From: Planctomycetia bacterium
GTDB taxonomy: Bacteria > Planctomycetota > GCA-002687715
Assembly (NCBI GenBank): GCA_005790545.1
Contig: SXUL01000036.1
Coordinates: 1 to 64,000 of the forward strand
DNA length: 64,000 bases
Direction of reading: 5' to 3'
The notes beneath the pieces are model-generated. The model worked only from the letters and a program-made list of their open reading frames with translations. It ran no database searches and was not told the origin of the DNA. Of this stretch, positions 33,071 through 42,372 are shown piece by piece (positions within the stretch are counted from its first letter, which is position 1; each line of letters begins with the position of its first letter). The position numbers and the translations under genes were made by a program.

Positions 33071-33399
33071 GGAGTTCCTCGCTGGGCTGTTGGACGTTGG
33101 ACGGATCACGTTGGGCTGTGTGGTTCAGTGCCGCGGAGTGAGCGCTGCATGCGGGCCATGCGTGTTCACTTTTGCGGTTCCTGCAACTCCACCTTGGAGC
33201 TGCACCGTTCTTCTTCGACATCCTCCATGCACTTCTTCAGTGTTCGCATGGACTTCGGCACGCAGCGGCCAGTGCCTCCGACCTTGAAGATGCGCGCTCG
33301 CGCTTCAAAGTGGGGTCAGAGGCTCAATCCTGCGTCGCCGCGCACCATTGAAGCCATGACTGGCATGCTGGAGATGGCACCGAGCGCGCGCCGACCGGT
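33071..33399 (-). other. 329-base region between pilC and the pilin gene
   Basis: The pilin's own promoter is expected here, but no convincing sigma-70 or sigma-54 pattern was found. A minus-strand open frame of 27-31 codons ends at 33166 (start ATG 33249 or GTG 33261), reading MRTLKKCMEDVEEERC and onward with two cysteines. It lacks a ribosome site and is not called as a gene. Otherwise nothing is seen. Confidence 0.4.
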
Positions 33400-34524
33400 T
33401 CACTTGGGTGTGAGTGCTTCCTGCAGCTTCATGATCGGCAGGAAGATCGCAAGCACGATGCCGCCCACGACGATGCCCATCACGGCAATCAGCAGCGGTT
33501 CGATGAGAGACGTGAGGCTCTTCACCTCCGCCTCCACCTGCTGGTCGTAGAACTCGCTGATCTTCTCGAGCAACGCGTCCAGTGATCCGGAACGCTCGCC
33601 GATGCCGATCATGCGCACGACCATGGGAGGAAAGACGGGCTCTCGTGAGAGCGGCGTGGCGAGGGAGTCCCCCTGGCGCACTGAATCCATGGCCTTCCGC
33701 ACGGCTTCGGAGATCTGGGAATTCCCGGCTGTCTCGGCGACGATTTCGAGAGCACCAAGAATCGGCACGCCACTCTTCACCATGGTGCTGAAGGTGCGCG
33801 CAAAGCGCGACAGGGCCACCTTCTTGAACAAAGGACCGAGTACCGGCATGGCGAAACGGAAGCGGTCGACTGCGCGAATCCCGTTGGGCGTGCGTTTCCA
33901 GAGAACGAACGCCGTCACCATGACACCGATGACTGCCGCGCTGAGCAGAAACTGGTCCCTCAGCGTGATGCTCAATGCCATCACGGCCTTGGTGACACCG
34001 GGGAGTTCCACGCCGAGACCGTCGAAGATCTCCTTGAAACGCGGCACGATCACGATCATGAGGAATGCCGTGATGCCAAAGACGAGAAAGAGGCTCACAA
34101 CCGGATAGGTCATGGCGGCCTTGATCTCGCGTCGCAGTTTCGCGGATGCTTCGAGATACTCCGCAAGGCGCACGAGAATCTCATCGAGCTGCCCGGAGCT
34201 CTCGCCGGCCTTGATCATGCTCACATAGACCGCGGGGAAGATCTTCGGGTGCTTCGCCAGCGCCCGGCTGAGATCGAGACCGCCGCGAATGTCCGCGATC
34301 ACCGTCCCGAGCACGCGCGCGAAGGCCTTGCTCTCCGCCTGTTCACACTGGATGCCGAGACACTCGAGGAGCGGGATTCCCGCGCTCACCATGGTCGCGA
34401 GCTGGCGCGTGAACAACTCCAGTTCGCCGCGCTTCATGGCCTTCCGGCGCTTCTTCGCGGCCGGTGCCGGGCGCAGCATCTCGATCGCGGGCGCGCCCTG
34501 AGTTTCCTTCGTGCTCGTGCTCAT
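33400..34524 (-). CDS. pilC: type IV pilus / type II secretion inner-membrane platform protein (PilC/GspF)
   Basis: A 374-residue polytopic protein with two GspF domains. The first spans about residues 40-165 ('FTRQLATMVSAGIPLLECLGIQ', 'ALAKHPKIFPAVYVSMIKAGESSGQLDEIL'). The second spans about 245-370 ('RFARTFSTMVKSGVPILGALEI', 'LSREPVFPPMVVRMIGIGERSGSLDALL'). Three membrane helices are seen: 'YPVVSLFLVFGITAFLMIVIVP', 'FLLSAAVIGVMVTAFVLW' and the C-terminal 'LLIAVMGIVVGGIVLAIFLP'. It anchors the assembly ATPases beneath the growing pilus. It starts one base after the pilT stop codon, so the two are almost certainly co-translated. Confidence 0.95.
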   Translation of the reverse strand: MSTSTKETQGAPAIEMLRPAPAAKKRRKAMKRGELELFTRQLATMVSAGIPLLECLGIQCEQAESKAFARVLGTVIADIRGGLDLSRALAKHPKIFPAVYVSMIKAGESSGQLDEILVRLAEYLEASAKLRREIKAAMTYPVVSLFLVFGITAFLMIVIVPRFKEIFDGLGVELPGVTKAVMALSITLRDQFLLSAAVIGVMVTAFVLWKRTPNGIRAVDRFRFAMPVLGPLFKKVALSRFARTFSTMVKSGVPILGALEIVAETAGNSQISEAVRKAMDSVRQGDSLATPLSREPVFPPMVVRMIGIGERSGSLDALLEKISEFYDQQVEAEVKSLTSLIEPLLIAVMGIVVGGIVLAIFLPIMKLQEALTPK

Positions 34525-34525
34525 C

Positions 34526-35608
34526 TCAGGCGACTCCCACGGGTTGAGGCTGACTCAGCATGCGCAAGAGGTCCTCCTTGTCCGTCGTGTGTTCGAGGGC
34601 CACAGCCTTGGTGATCAAGCGCCGCTGCGCGAGGGCCGCGAGCGAGGCGTTCATGGTCTGCATCCCCTCGCGTCCGCCGGTCTGCAACTGCGAATAGACC
34701 TGGTGCGCCTTGTCTTCACGGATGAGCGCGCGGATGGCGGAATTGGCGACGAGGATCTCCGACGCGAGGATGCGTCCCTTGCCGCTCGCATGTGGCAAGA
34801 GCTGCTGGCAGAAGACCGCCTGCAACACGAAGGAGAGCTGCGTCCGGATTTGCTGCTGCTGCCAGGCGGGAAAAACGTCCACGATGCGGTTGATGGTCTG
34901 CACAGCGTCGGACGTGTGCAGCGTGCCGAACGTGAGGTGCCCGGTTTCCGCAAGTGTGAGCGCAGCCTCGATGGTCTCGAGGTCGCGCATTTCTCCGATC
35001 AAGACCACGTCAGGGTCCTGACGCAGGACGCTTCTCAGCGCCTTGCCGAACTGACGCGTATCCGAGCCGACTTCACGCTGGTTGATCAGCGCGCGTTTCC
35101 CGCGATGCAAGAACTCGATCGGGTCCTCGATGGTGACGACATGCACGTCGCGGGTGCGGTTGATGTAGTCGATCATGGAGGCAAGGGTCGTGGACTTGCC
35201 GCTGCCCGTGGCGCCGGTCACCAGCACCAACCCGCGCGGAATGGCGCACAGACTCTCGCAAAGCTGCACCGGCAGCCCGAGCTTGGTGAGCCCGGCCACC
35301 TCGAAGGGAATGAGCCGGAACACTGCGGCCACACTTCCCTTCTGCAGGAACACGTTCGCGCGGAAACGTCCGATGCCCTCCACACCAAAGGACAGGTCCA
35401 ACTCCCAGTCGCGTTCGAAGGTCGCGATCTGATCGTTGTTGAGCACGGAGTAGATCATGCGCCGCGCATCATCCGGCTGCAGAGGCTCCGTCGTGAGATC
35501 GGCGAGATCGCCGTGCAAGCGCATCTTCACCGGCGCGCCGGGAGACAAGTGGAGGTCCGAGCCTCCGCGCGTCACCAGCGCAGAAAGGTATTCCTCGAGA
35601 TGGGGCAT
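34526..35608 (-). CDS. pilT: type IV pilus retraction ATPase PilT
   Basis: A 360-residue hexameric ATPase that depolymerises the pilus. The N-terminal PAS-like part reads 'YLSALVTRGGSDLHLSPGAPVKMRLHGDL'. Walker A is 'LVTGATGSGKSTTLASMIDYIN', the Asp box 'VVTIEDPIEFLH', Walker B 'VLIGEMRDLETIEAALTLAETGHL' and the His box 'FGTLHTSDAVQTINRIVDVFP'. 'AIRALIRE' corresponds to the AIRNLIRE motif needed for PilT retraction function, supporting PilT rather than PilB. ATG 35608 fits the family N-terminus; an upstream in-frame start at 35638 adds ten doubtful residues. It is followed directly by pilC. A second PilT-like ATPase lies at 46.4-47.5 kb. Confidence 0.95.
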   Translation of the reverse strand: MPHLEEYLSALVTRGGSDLHLSPGAPVKMRLHGDLADLTTEPLQPDDARRMIYSVLNNDQIATFERDWELDLSFGVEGIGRFRANVFLQKGSVAAVFRLIPFEVAGLTKLGLPVQLCESLCAIPRGLVLVTGATGSGKSTTLASMIDYINRTRDVHVVTIEDPIEFLHRGKRALINQREVGSDTRQFGKALRSVLRQDPDVVLIGEMRDLETIEAALTLAETGHLTFGTLHTSDAVQTINRIVDVFPAWQQQQIRTQLSFVLQAVFCQQLLPHASGKGRILASEILVANSAIRALIREDKAHQVYSQLQTGGREGMQTMNASLAALAQRRLITKAVALEHTTDKEDLLRMLSQPQPVGVA

Positions 35609-35685
35609 GGCAGCGTCCCCGGAGGGGGACCTGCCCACTTATCGGCCGCAGTCATGCGGCGGCAAAGTCGCACGTTGAGGTGACT

Positions 35686-37662
35686 TCAGTCTTCGTCGCC
35701 GTGGTGTGGTTTGAAGGCTTCCGACATCTGCTTCTGCGTGGCCGCGGGCACCTGCATGTAGGGCCCGGGGGACAAGCTGAACGAACCTTCGCCACTCGTG
35801 ATGGCGGTGAGCACGCGCGCGTAGTCGCTCGCTTCCATGAGCGGCATCTCGGCCTTGAGCACCTGCAGATCGCCATGTTGATCCATGCCGATGATGCGCC
35901 CGCGCCGCGTGGTGAGGTCTCCACTCACATCCCCCATGAAACGTCCGGGGATCACGATCTCGAGCATGGCATGTGGTTCGAGAAGGGCGGGCCGGGCTTT
36001 CGTCACGGCGTCCGTGAAGGCCCGCCCACCCGCCAGCTTGAAGGCCGCCTCGGAAGAGTCCACATCGTGGTACTTGCCGTCACGGATGCTCACCTTGACG
36101 TCTGCCAACGGGTAACCGGCCAGCACTCCGTGCTCCATGCGTTCGCGCACGCCCTTCTCGATGGCTGGCTCGAAGTTCCTCGGTACGGAGCCGCCGAAGA
36201 TGTCCCACGACCAGACGAGACCGCTGCCTGGCTCGGCCGGACTCACGGCCAGGAACACCTCCGCAAACTGGCCGCGCCCACCGGACTGCTTCTTGTGCCG
36301 GAAGTGCCCCTCAGCAGAGCCCATGACGCATTCCTTGTAGGGGATGTGCGGCTTGTGTGTTTCCACCTCCACGCCGAAGCGCTCTTTCATGCGCTTCAAC
36401 ATGAGATCGAGATGCAGATGACTGATGCCGTTCACCACCTGCTCATGCGTGGCCGTCTCGCGATGAGGGACGAAGGTCGGGCACTCTTCCGCGAGCTTGT
36501 GCAGTGCTTCCGAGATCTTGGCCTCGTCGCCGCGCGACTTCGGCACCACGGCCAGCGCGAACATGGGCACGGGACATTCGGCCCGCTTCACCACAAGATC
36601 GCTCGTGTGATGCCCGAGCATGTCGCCGCGGTGGAGGCCGTCGATCTTCGCGAGCACGATGAGTTCCCCCGGCCCCGCATCGGTGATCTCCGTGGTTCCG
36701 TGGCCGTGTGCGCGCAGGATGTGCGCGGCGCGCTCTTTCTTGTCCTTTCCGAACACCACGAATGCATCGCCGCTCTTGATGCAGCCTTGGATGATGCGCA
36801 CATGGGCCAGCTTGCCCACGTGGCGGTCGATCTGCACGCGCCAGACGTAGCCGAGGAAGGGCGCCTCGGGGAGCGCGGCCATCGCTTCTGGCGGATGCTC
36901 CGGATGCCCGGCCGGGAACACGACCCGCTTCGCTTCTTCCGGACTCGGTCCGAGCTCCGTGATGAGATCGAGCACCGTGTCCACACCACGGTCCTTCTCG
37001 GCGGTTGTGAAGATCACCGGGATGACACGCCCGACGCCTACAGCCGTGCGCGCGGCAGCGGCCACTTCGGCATCGGAGAGTTCGGCGCCCTCGAGATAGC
37101 GCCCCGTGAGAGCGTCATCGACTTCCACCACAGCCTCGGTGAAGGCCTGCTTCCACTCACCGAATTCCGCGGGTGCACGCCACGGGATGCAGCGTTCACC
37201 GAACGCCTTGCGCAGGCTCTCCAGCACACCTTGCAGTGCGCCGGTCGCTGTGTCGCACTTCGTCACCACGATCGCCCGCGCCTTGCCGGCATCGAACGCC
37301 ATCTGGAACACCTTGCGGGTGTTCACCATCACGCCGGAATGAGCGTTGACGCAAACGAGCACGAAATCCGCGACATCGATTCCGAGTGCTGCATCGCCGA
37401 CAAAGTCGGGATAACCGGGAGTGTCCACAAGCTCGACGGACTTGCCGGCCCACTTCAGACTCGCGACCGCCAACGAGATCGAATGCTGGCGCTCCTTCTC
37501 GTCGTGTTCGTAATCGAGGAACGTCGTCTTCTCCTTGATGGTTCCGAGCCGCGTGATGGCACCGGCCTTCATCAACATGTGCTCCGCGAGCGTGGTCTTG
37601 CCCGCGTCACCGTGGCCCACCAATGCGACGTTCCTGAGGTCACTCACAGCCGGGTGCGACAT
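35686..37662 (-). CDS. elongation factor G-like translational GTPase (EF-G paralogue)
   Basis: A 658-residue EF-G-like protein, shorter than canonical EF-G (about 700). G1 is 'GHGDAGKTTLAEHM' and G3 'DTPGYPDFVGD'. G4 is TKCD in 'IVVTKCDTATG' instead of NKxD. In switch I the ERGITI motif is replaced by 'KERQHSIS'. Domains II-V are present, with 'SGGRGQFAEVFLAV' (domain IV start), 'YPLADVKVSIRDGKYHDVDSSE' divided over residues of about 530-560, and 'GRFMGDVSGDLTTRRGRI'. Members of this divergent EF-G group are found beside canonical EF-G and their ribosomal role is unclear. The AAGGAG ribosome site at the start is strong. It sits between ompA-like and pilT genes with no obvious functional link. 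Confidence 0.9.
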   Translation of the reverse strand: MSHPAVSDLRNVALVGHGDAGKTTLAEHMLMKAGAITRLGTIKEKTTFLDYEHDEKERQHSISLAVASLKWAGKSVELVDTPGYPDFVGDAALGIDVADFVLVCVNAHSGVMVNTRKVFQMAFDAGKARAIVVTKCDTATGALQGVLESLRKAFGERCIPWRAPAEFGEWKQAFTEAVVEVDDALTGRYLEGAELSDAEVAAAARTAVGVGRVIPVIFTTAEKDRGVDTVLDLITELGPSPEEAKRVVFPAGHPEHPPEAMAALPEAPFLGYVWRVQIDRHVGKLAHVRIIQGCIKSGDAFVVFGKDKKERAAHILRAHGHGTTEITDAGPGELIVLAKIDGLHRGDMLGHHTSDLVVKRAECPVPMFALAVVPKSRGDEAKISEALHKLAEECPTFVPHRETATHEQVVNGISHLHLDLMLKRMKERFGVEVETHKPHIPYKECVMGSAEGHFRHKKQSGGRGQFAEVFLAVSPAEPGSGLVWSWDIFGGSVPRNFEPAIEKGVRERMEHGVLAGYPLADVKVSIRDGKYHDVDSSEAAFKLAGGRAFTDAVTKARPALLEPHAMLEIVIPGRFMGDVSGDLTTRRGRIIGMDQHGDLQVLKAEMPLMEASDYARVLTAITSGEGSFSLSPGPYMQVPAATQKQMSEAFKPHHGDED

Positions 37663-37759
37663 ATGAATCTCCTTGGCTCGATGTGCCGAGAGAGACTACG
37701 CTCACGGGCCGGGGTCCGTCAAAGCCGCTCTGCGCAAGAAAGCACGTGGCGCATTGCAG

Positions 37760-37799
37760 AAAAAATGGCCACGGGCGCGGAACCAGTCGGCCCCGCGCC
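37760..37799 (-). terminator. Rho-independent terminator of the OmpA-family gene
   Basis: On the minus strand a GGCGCGG/CCGCGCC stem (37774-37780 with 37793-37799, 12-base loop) begins 25 bases after the stop codon. It is followed, after 8 bases, by six consecutive T residues (37760-37765 read on the minus strand). It separates the OmpA-family gene from the EF-G-like gene. Confidence 0.6.
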
Positions 37800-37823
37800 T
37801 GATAGCGTGAAGATCCGCAGTGC

Positions 37824-38531
37824 TCAGCGTCCGATGAGGATTTCAACGCGGCGGTTGCGCGCGCGAGCCTCCTCGGTCTTCGCCTTGGAGAGCGGCTTGG
37901 TCTCGCCGAGTCCGGTGCAGGTCACTTGATCCGCGCCGAGACCAGCGGCCTTGACGAGACAGGCCTTCACCGACTCTGCGCGCGCAAGACTCAGCGCTTC
38001 GTTGGTTTTCCACTTGGCTGCTGACTTCTTGATGGGCGTGTCGTCCGTATGCCCTTCAATGGCGATGCGGCAGTCCTTGTCACTGGCGAGAGCTTTCGCC
38101 ACGCGCGCGAGGATCTTCTGGCCGGCGGGCGTGACTTCAGCACTGCCCGACGCGAACATGTCCTTCGAATTCATGCGCAGCAACGTGCCCTCGTCACCCT
38201 TGGCGACGACTTCAACATCCTTGTCCTTGAACTCGAACTTGCGCGCCTTCGGCGCCGGCTTGGCAGGAGCGACCTCGACGGGCGCTGCCACCTTTGCTGC
38301 AGCGGTCACGGCCTGAAGGTCCTCCATCTCCGCGCGCTGGGCATCCACCTGCTTCTGCATCACGAGATGCGTGGCGGCTGAATCCCGCAGCTGGCGCTTG
38401 AGCGCATCGTTTTCTGCGCTGCGCTCGGTGATGATCCGGTCCTTCTCCTGGAGCAGCTCCTCCTTGTTTGAACAACCGGCAAGCAGAGCAAGACCCGCCA
38501 GCGTTCCCGCGAAAAACTTCACGCACTTCAT
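37824..38531 (-). CDS. OmpA-family peptidoglycan-binding lipoprotein
   Basis: A 235-residue lipoprotein. The signal peptide MKCVKFFAGTLAGLALLAGC ends in a lipobox (LLAGC, lipid on Cys20). Residues of about 22-75 are a charged coiled coil ('KEELLQEKDRIITERSAEND'), then an Ala/Pro/Lys linker (about 80-100). The C-terminal OmpA domain runs from about 115 to 235: 'FASGSAEVTPAGQKILARVAKAL', 'IAIEGHTDDTPI', 'LSLARAESVKACLVKAAGL' and 'ARNRRVEILI', including the Asp and Arg that bind diaminopimelate. The strong GGGAGG ribosome site supports the start. It lies between the prepilin peptidase and EF-G-like genes. Presence of a DAP-binding OmpA domain suggests a peptidoglycan layer. Confidence 0.92.
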   Translation of the reverse strand: MKCVKFFAGTLAGLALLAGCSNKEELLQEKDRIITERSAENDALKRQLRDSAATHLVMQKQVDAQRAEMEDLQAVTAAAKVAAPVEVAPAKPAPKARKFEFKDKDVEVVAKGDEGTLLRMNSKDMFASGSAEVTPAGQKILARVAKALASDKDCRIAIEGHTDDTPIKKSAAKWKTNEALSLARAESVKACLVKAAGLGADQVTCTGLGETKPLSKAKTEEARARNRRVEILIGR

Positions 38532-38558
38532 AGGAGACCTCCCCGACGGGTGTGCACG

Positions 38559-39440
38559 TCAGTGCGCACGCGCCATTCCCAGCCACAGCTCGAGGAGCTG
38601 CGGCCCCGCAAACATCACCACCAACATTCCAGCGGCAAGAAAAGGGCCGAATGGAATCTGGCGGCCTTGTCCGAGACACATGCCAATCACGCCGACGATT
38701 GCCCCGACGAAGGATGCAACCACCAACGCGAGAAAGACCCACATACCGAGCATGGCTCCCATGGCGCCGATCATCTTCACATCGCCGAAGCCCATGGCCT
38801 CGCGACGGAATGCTCTGGCGCCGAGCCACCCGATCAACCACAACACGCCCGCACCAGCAGCCATGCCCACGAGACCGTCCGCGAGTGCAAGCACGCGAGG
38901 ACCGGCATCCAAGTCCAGCAGCGCGCGCACAAAGCTGCGCCCGTGCTGAAAATCCGGTGCCGCGAATGCCAGCGCCGGCCCGAGCACCATGCCCCCGATG
39001 GTCAGTTCATCAGGCAGGATGCGGTGATCGATATCGATGAGCGCGAGCGCGAGGAGCACCGAGAAGACAAGAGCCTGCACGCTCCACGCAATCCACTCTG
39101 TTTCTGAGGCTGCCAAGACAGCATCGTCTCTCCCACTCCAGAACCACATCAGCGCGCTGAGAGTGAACCACGTCGCAACAAGAGCCTCAACCAGAATGTA
39201 GCGCGGCGAGATCCGCGCTTTGCAGTGGCGGCAGCGGCCCTTGAGGAGGATCCAACTGACCAAGGGGATGTTGTCGTACCAAACGATCAGCGAGGCGCAG
39301 GAAGTGCAACGCGAGCGCGGACGCGCGATGGACATGCACTCGCGCGGCAGCCTGTAGACCACCACGTTCAGGAACGAACCGATGCACGCTCCCGAGAGAC
39401 CGAGAAACGTGAGGATCACACCCTCAGCGCACGCGATCAC
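38559..39440 (-). CDS. pilD: prepilin peptidase (A24 family, PilD/GspO)
   Basis: A 293-residue inner-membrane aspartyl protease that cleaves and N-methylates prepilins. N-terminal part: 'LSGACIGSFLNVVVYRLPRE' and a zinc-binding pair of CxxC motifs (CTSC and CRHC) around 'PLVSWILLKGRCRHC'. The two catalytic aspartates lie in 'ALIDIDHRILPDEL' and 'GFGDVKMIGAMGAMLG' (the GxGD motif). About seven membrane helices. The start is GTG at 39440 with a GGGGGAG ribosome site. It would process the pilin at 32.4 kb. The OmpA-family gene starts upstream of its stop by a 27-base gap, in the direction 38531 downward, so this gene is transcribed first or separately. Confidence 0.95.
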   Translation of the reverse strand: MIACAEGVILTFLGLSGACIGSFLNVVVYRLPRECMSIARPRSRCTSCASLIVWYDNIPLVSWILLKGRCRHCKARISPRYILVEALVATWFTLSALMWFWSGRDDAVLAASETEWIAWSVQALVFSVLLALALIDIDHRILPDELTIGGMVLGPALAFAAPDFQHGRSFVRALLDLDAGPRVLALADGLVGMAAGAGVLWLIGWLGARAFRREAMGFGDVKMIGAMGAMLGMWVFLALVVASFVGAIVGVIGMCLGQGRQIPFGPFLAAGMLVVMFAGPQLLELWLGMARAH

Positions 39441-39615
39441 GTCAGCTCCCCCAACGAGCGACCGTGAACCCCACGGCGACTTCAGCGCCTGAAGCCACCG
39501 CTCCGGAATGTCATCCGCCCGCCAGCGGACTCATCCCATGCAAGCAGCGCGAGCTTAGGGAATGCCGTGGTTTTCTGCAAGCCGGCGCCCGGCAAACGGG
39601 TACGCACCAATGCAA

Positions 39616-39648
39616 ACCGGCGCCTCCCCCGTCGGGAAAGACGCCGGT
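39616..39648 (-). terminator. hairpin after the large lipoprotein gene
   Basis: ACCGGCG (39616-39622) pairs with CGCCGGT (39642-39648), 19-base loop, 20 bases after the stop codon at 39668; a short TTTGC follows on the minus strand. The rest of 39441-39615 contains no recognisable gene. Confidence 0.45.
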
Positions 39649-39667
39649 CACAGCAAAGAGCAAGAGC

Positions 39668-42106
39668 TCAGTTCGAGATGGCCATCACGAAGTTGCTGTA
39701 GCGTTGGCGCCCATTGTTCGCCGCGTTGTTGCGGAAGCTCGCAAGAAAGCGGAAGAAGCGACGGCCCGTGAGCTGGGGCGCCAGAGGTTGCGCCGTATTG
39801 CGGAGAACCAACTGGTTCGTGGTTCCGGTTGCCGGGCTGCCGGTGAAGTAGGTCAGCATGCCCGTCGTCGGCCCGACCGGGTTGTTCGGACTCGCGATCG
39901 CGCTGGCACCTTCAAGCTGCCACACGGCGTTCGTCCCCGCAGGCTGGGATGCCGGGGATGGCGCGATGGAGAAGCTCTCGTAGATGGGCAAACCCACCGC
40001 GATGTTGGTGTCATAGAACGTCGAGCGCGCAGCCGCCGCGACGGGCACGAAGGTGAAGCGCATGTCGTAGATATCGCAGCCCGCCGCAGCGCTGACGTTG
40101 ACGCCGCTGAAGCAGTTGGGCGTCATTGCCTTGGGTGGACCTGCGATGCGTCGGGCCGGGGTATTGGCGGACGAACGATAGCGGTTGAGGTTGAGGACGG
40201 TCAGCGTATTCGGGTCGAGGTTCTGCTCGAAGACGAGGGCGCCGACGCCGACGCCTGAGCCGGTGTAATCAAAGGGCTGGGTGAATGCCGGGAACGGGTA
40301 GTAGGAAGTGAACCCCGGACCGCAGTTGAACGGCGCCGGATTGGTCACGCGAATCCCGCCCATGCTGCCCGCGGGCGGCGTGGCCGTGGACATGGGGCAA
40401 TTCCCGTTGTTGTTGGGAGGATTCAGATTGAGCGGATCGGGAATCTGCGCCGTGGTCAGGTTGTAATTGAACGAGTAGAGCGCCGAGAGGCCGTTCTGAC
40501 CGATCGGACAGTTGGCCGGGGCCTGAAGATTGGTCATCCCCGCCCAAGCGACGTAGCCCGGATAGAGAGCAATGTTGATGAAATTCTGCACGGGGCCGTA
40601 CTCGACGAGCTCGAGCGAGTTTCTCGTGCCACCCAGATCAATCGCCTCATAGAGGTGCATGATGTGAGAGCCGCCCTGCGGATTCACTGCGGCGCCCAGA
40701 TTGGCCGTTGGCGTGTCGAAGGGAGCCACGAGCCCTGGTGGGTTTGTCGTGCCGCCCACAGTGCCCACGAACTGCACGCCCGGAGTGAGCACGCGCTGGA
40801 TGCGTGTCCCGAGATTGCCGGGGTTGCCCTGGTAGGTAGCGAGGGGTGAACCCGAGATCTGGCAACCACCCAGGAAACCCGCGTCAAAGGCTGCGTTCCA
40901 CGCCGCTGCATTGAACTGCGCCACGTAGGTGGCGTCGCGTCCAGTGAGGCTGGCGAAGTCCTCCACCACCGAGGTCGAAGCCACACAGGGGGGACAGGCC
41001 GCACTGGTGAGGTTCACCGTGAGAATGCCGTTGGTCACGGTTCCGCCGGCCACATTGCTCGAGGGGAAGTTCAACGCGAGCTGCTGGGGAGGGCTGCCTT
41101 GCGGACGCCCGAGAATCGGGGTGATGCCCTGCGCATTGACCCCCACGAGCTTCACTTGAATGCTGTAGCCAAGCGGGCCGTACGACGGAGATGGCGTGAA
41201 GGTGGCAATGTTCGGAGTGGCAGCCTGAACCACCACGTTCCCAGGAACGATGGAGTTGTTGAGGGTCACGTTGCGCACGGTGAAGTTCACGAGTTGGTCA
41301 AGGCTGTTCCCGTCGATGGCCTTGGTGAAGGTCACCACGATGGTGTCCGTGCCGGTCATGGGATTCTGAAGACTGCCGGAGGTCACGCTCACGACGCTCG
41401 GCGGAATGGGGTCGGGCCCCGTGCCGGCACCCACGTCGAAAATCTGCGCGATGGCCGGCTGCGTCGAGCACACCGGGGCCGGGAGCGGAAGGAGAAGCGG
41501 GCTCACTCCGCGCGTCAGCGCCGGGACGTTGCCAATCCAGAGGTTGCTGTTGGGCGGGATGTAGTAGGTGTACTGCGTCGCGGCCTGGAAGCCCGAATTG
41601 AATGGAGCTCCCATGGGATTCGGAGTCGTGACGCGGGGATCGACCACGAGGGTGTTCGGCTTCGTGGTGTGCCGCCCGACGATGTAACTCCCGAGCATCG
41701 GAGCATTCAGAGAGTTGGCTCGCACCTGAATGGACAGCTGCGCCAACGCCTGATTGGCGAAAGGATAGTACGGAACGCCACCACTGGTCACCGTGGGCGA
41801 CACGCCGAGGAGTTGCAACGCCTGACCGCCAACCTGGAAGTACCCGCCGAAGCGCGTGATGTCGATGGGCCCGTCGAAGGTGAATTCGAGGGTCTCATCA
41901 ATGAAGACCTGGGGCAGCGGCGAAGCCTGGTTCGGGTTGCAGGGAACCACTTCGTTGCCACTGAACGACGTCGCGACGAGGATGCCGGATGCGTTGGAGC
42001 CTGTGCCGCCCGCTCCGCCTCCGCCACCACAACCGCCCATCGTGATCGCCACAAGCAGGGCGACAGACACAAACAGAATTGCTCCGGACACTTTCAGCCG
42101 CTGCAT
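39668..42106 (-). CDS. large exported lipoprotein with Ig-like segments, function unknown
   Basis: An 812-residue predicted lipoprotein. The AAGGAGAG ribosome site places the start at 42106; signal peptide MQRLKVSGAILFVSVALLVA ends with a lipobox (MGGC) and a poly-glycine run. The mature protein is rich in Asn, Thr, Pro and Gly and mostly beta. The stretch 'PPSVVSVTSGSLQNPMTGTD' followed by 'IVVTFTKAIDGNSLDQLVNFTV' is a bacterial Ig-like (Big_5 type) module; 'DETLEFTFDGPIDITRF' earlier may be another. Isolated cysteine pairs (CPPC, CNP) could form disulfides. No enzyme motif is recognised. It lies alone, about 230 bases from its neighbours, with no operon partner. Confidence 0.75.
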   Translation of the reverse strand: MQRLKVSGAILFVSVALLVAITMGGCGGGGGAGGTGSNASGILVATSFSGNEVVPCNPNQASPLPQVFIDETLEFTFDGPIDITRFGGYFQVGGQALQLLGVSPTVTSGGVPYYPFANQALAQLSIQVRANSLNAPMLGSYIVGRHTTKPNTLVVDPRVTTPNPMGAPFNSGFQAATQYTYYIPPNSNLWIGNVPALTRGVSPLLLPLPAPVCSTQPAIAQIFDVGAGTGPDPIPPSVVSVTSGSLQNPMTGTDTIVVTFTKAIDGNSLDQLVNFTVRNVTLNNSIVPGNVVVQAATPNIATFTPSPSYGPLGYSIQVKLVGVNAQGITPILGRPQGSPPQQLALNFPSSNVAGGTVTNGILTVNLTSAACPPCVASTSVVEDFASLTGRDATYVAQFNAAAWNAAFDAGFLGGCQISGSPLATYQGNPGNLGTRIQRVLTPGVQFVGTVGGTTNPPGLVAPFDTPTANLGAAVNPQGGSHIMHLYEAIDLGGTRNSLELVEYGPVQNFINIALYPGYVAWAGMTNLQAPANCPIGQNGLSALYSFNYNLTTAQIPDPLNLNPPNNNGNCPMSTATPPAGSMGGIRVTNPAPFNCGPGFTSYYPFPAFTQPFDYTGSGVGVGALVFEQNLDPNTLTVLNLNRYRSSANTPARRIAGPPKAMTPNCFSGVNVSAAAGCDIYDMRFTFVPVAAAARSTFYDTNIAVGLPIYESFSIAPSPASQPAGTNAVWQLEGASAIASPNNPVGPTTGMLTYFTGSPATGTTNQLVLRNTAQPLAPQLTGRRFFRFLASFRNNAANNGRQRYSNFVMAISN

Positions 42107-42372
42107 GCGCAAGCTCTCCTTTGATTCCAACCCATTCCACCCCGTTGGCAGCCGGGTGGCCTCGCGCACGTGGCGCGGGGCCGATCATATGAACAGATCA
42201 CCCGACCCGTCAAACGACGAGGCAGAGGTCTTGTGAGCTCCTTCCGCAAGCCCCGTGCCGTCCCGGAAAGCCCAGTTTCACAGGTCCAAGAATCCGCGCA
42301 GCAAGGACTTCTGCATGCGTGCGAAGACGCACACGTCAAATCGCACGGCGAAGGGGGCACCCGCGACGCACC

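Noticed and set aside
33166..33261. 27-31 codon cysteine-containing frame between pilC and the pilin gene
   Set aside because: No ribosome site, short, and no recognised similarity; kept only as a note on the intergenic region.
33071..33399. A sigma-54 promoter for the pilin gene
   Set aside because: Only partial matches to the GG...GC pattern were found, with wrong spacing or bases; not supported.
35680..37929. 749-codon open frame on the plus strand opposite the EF-G-like gene
   Set aside because: The EF-G-like frame has clear domains and a strong ribosome site; the antisense reading has none.
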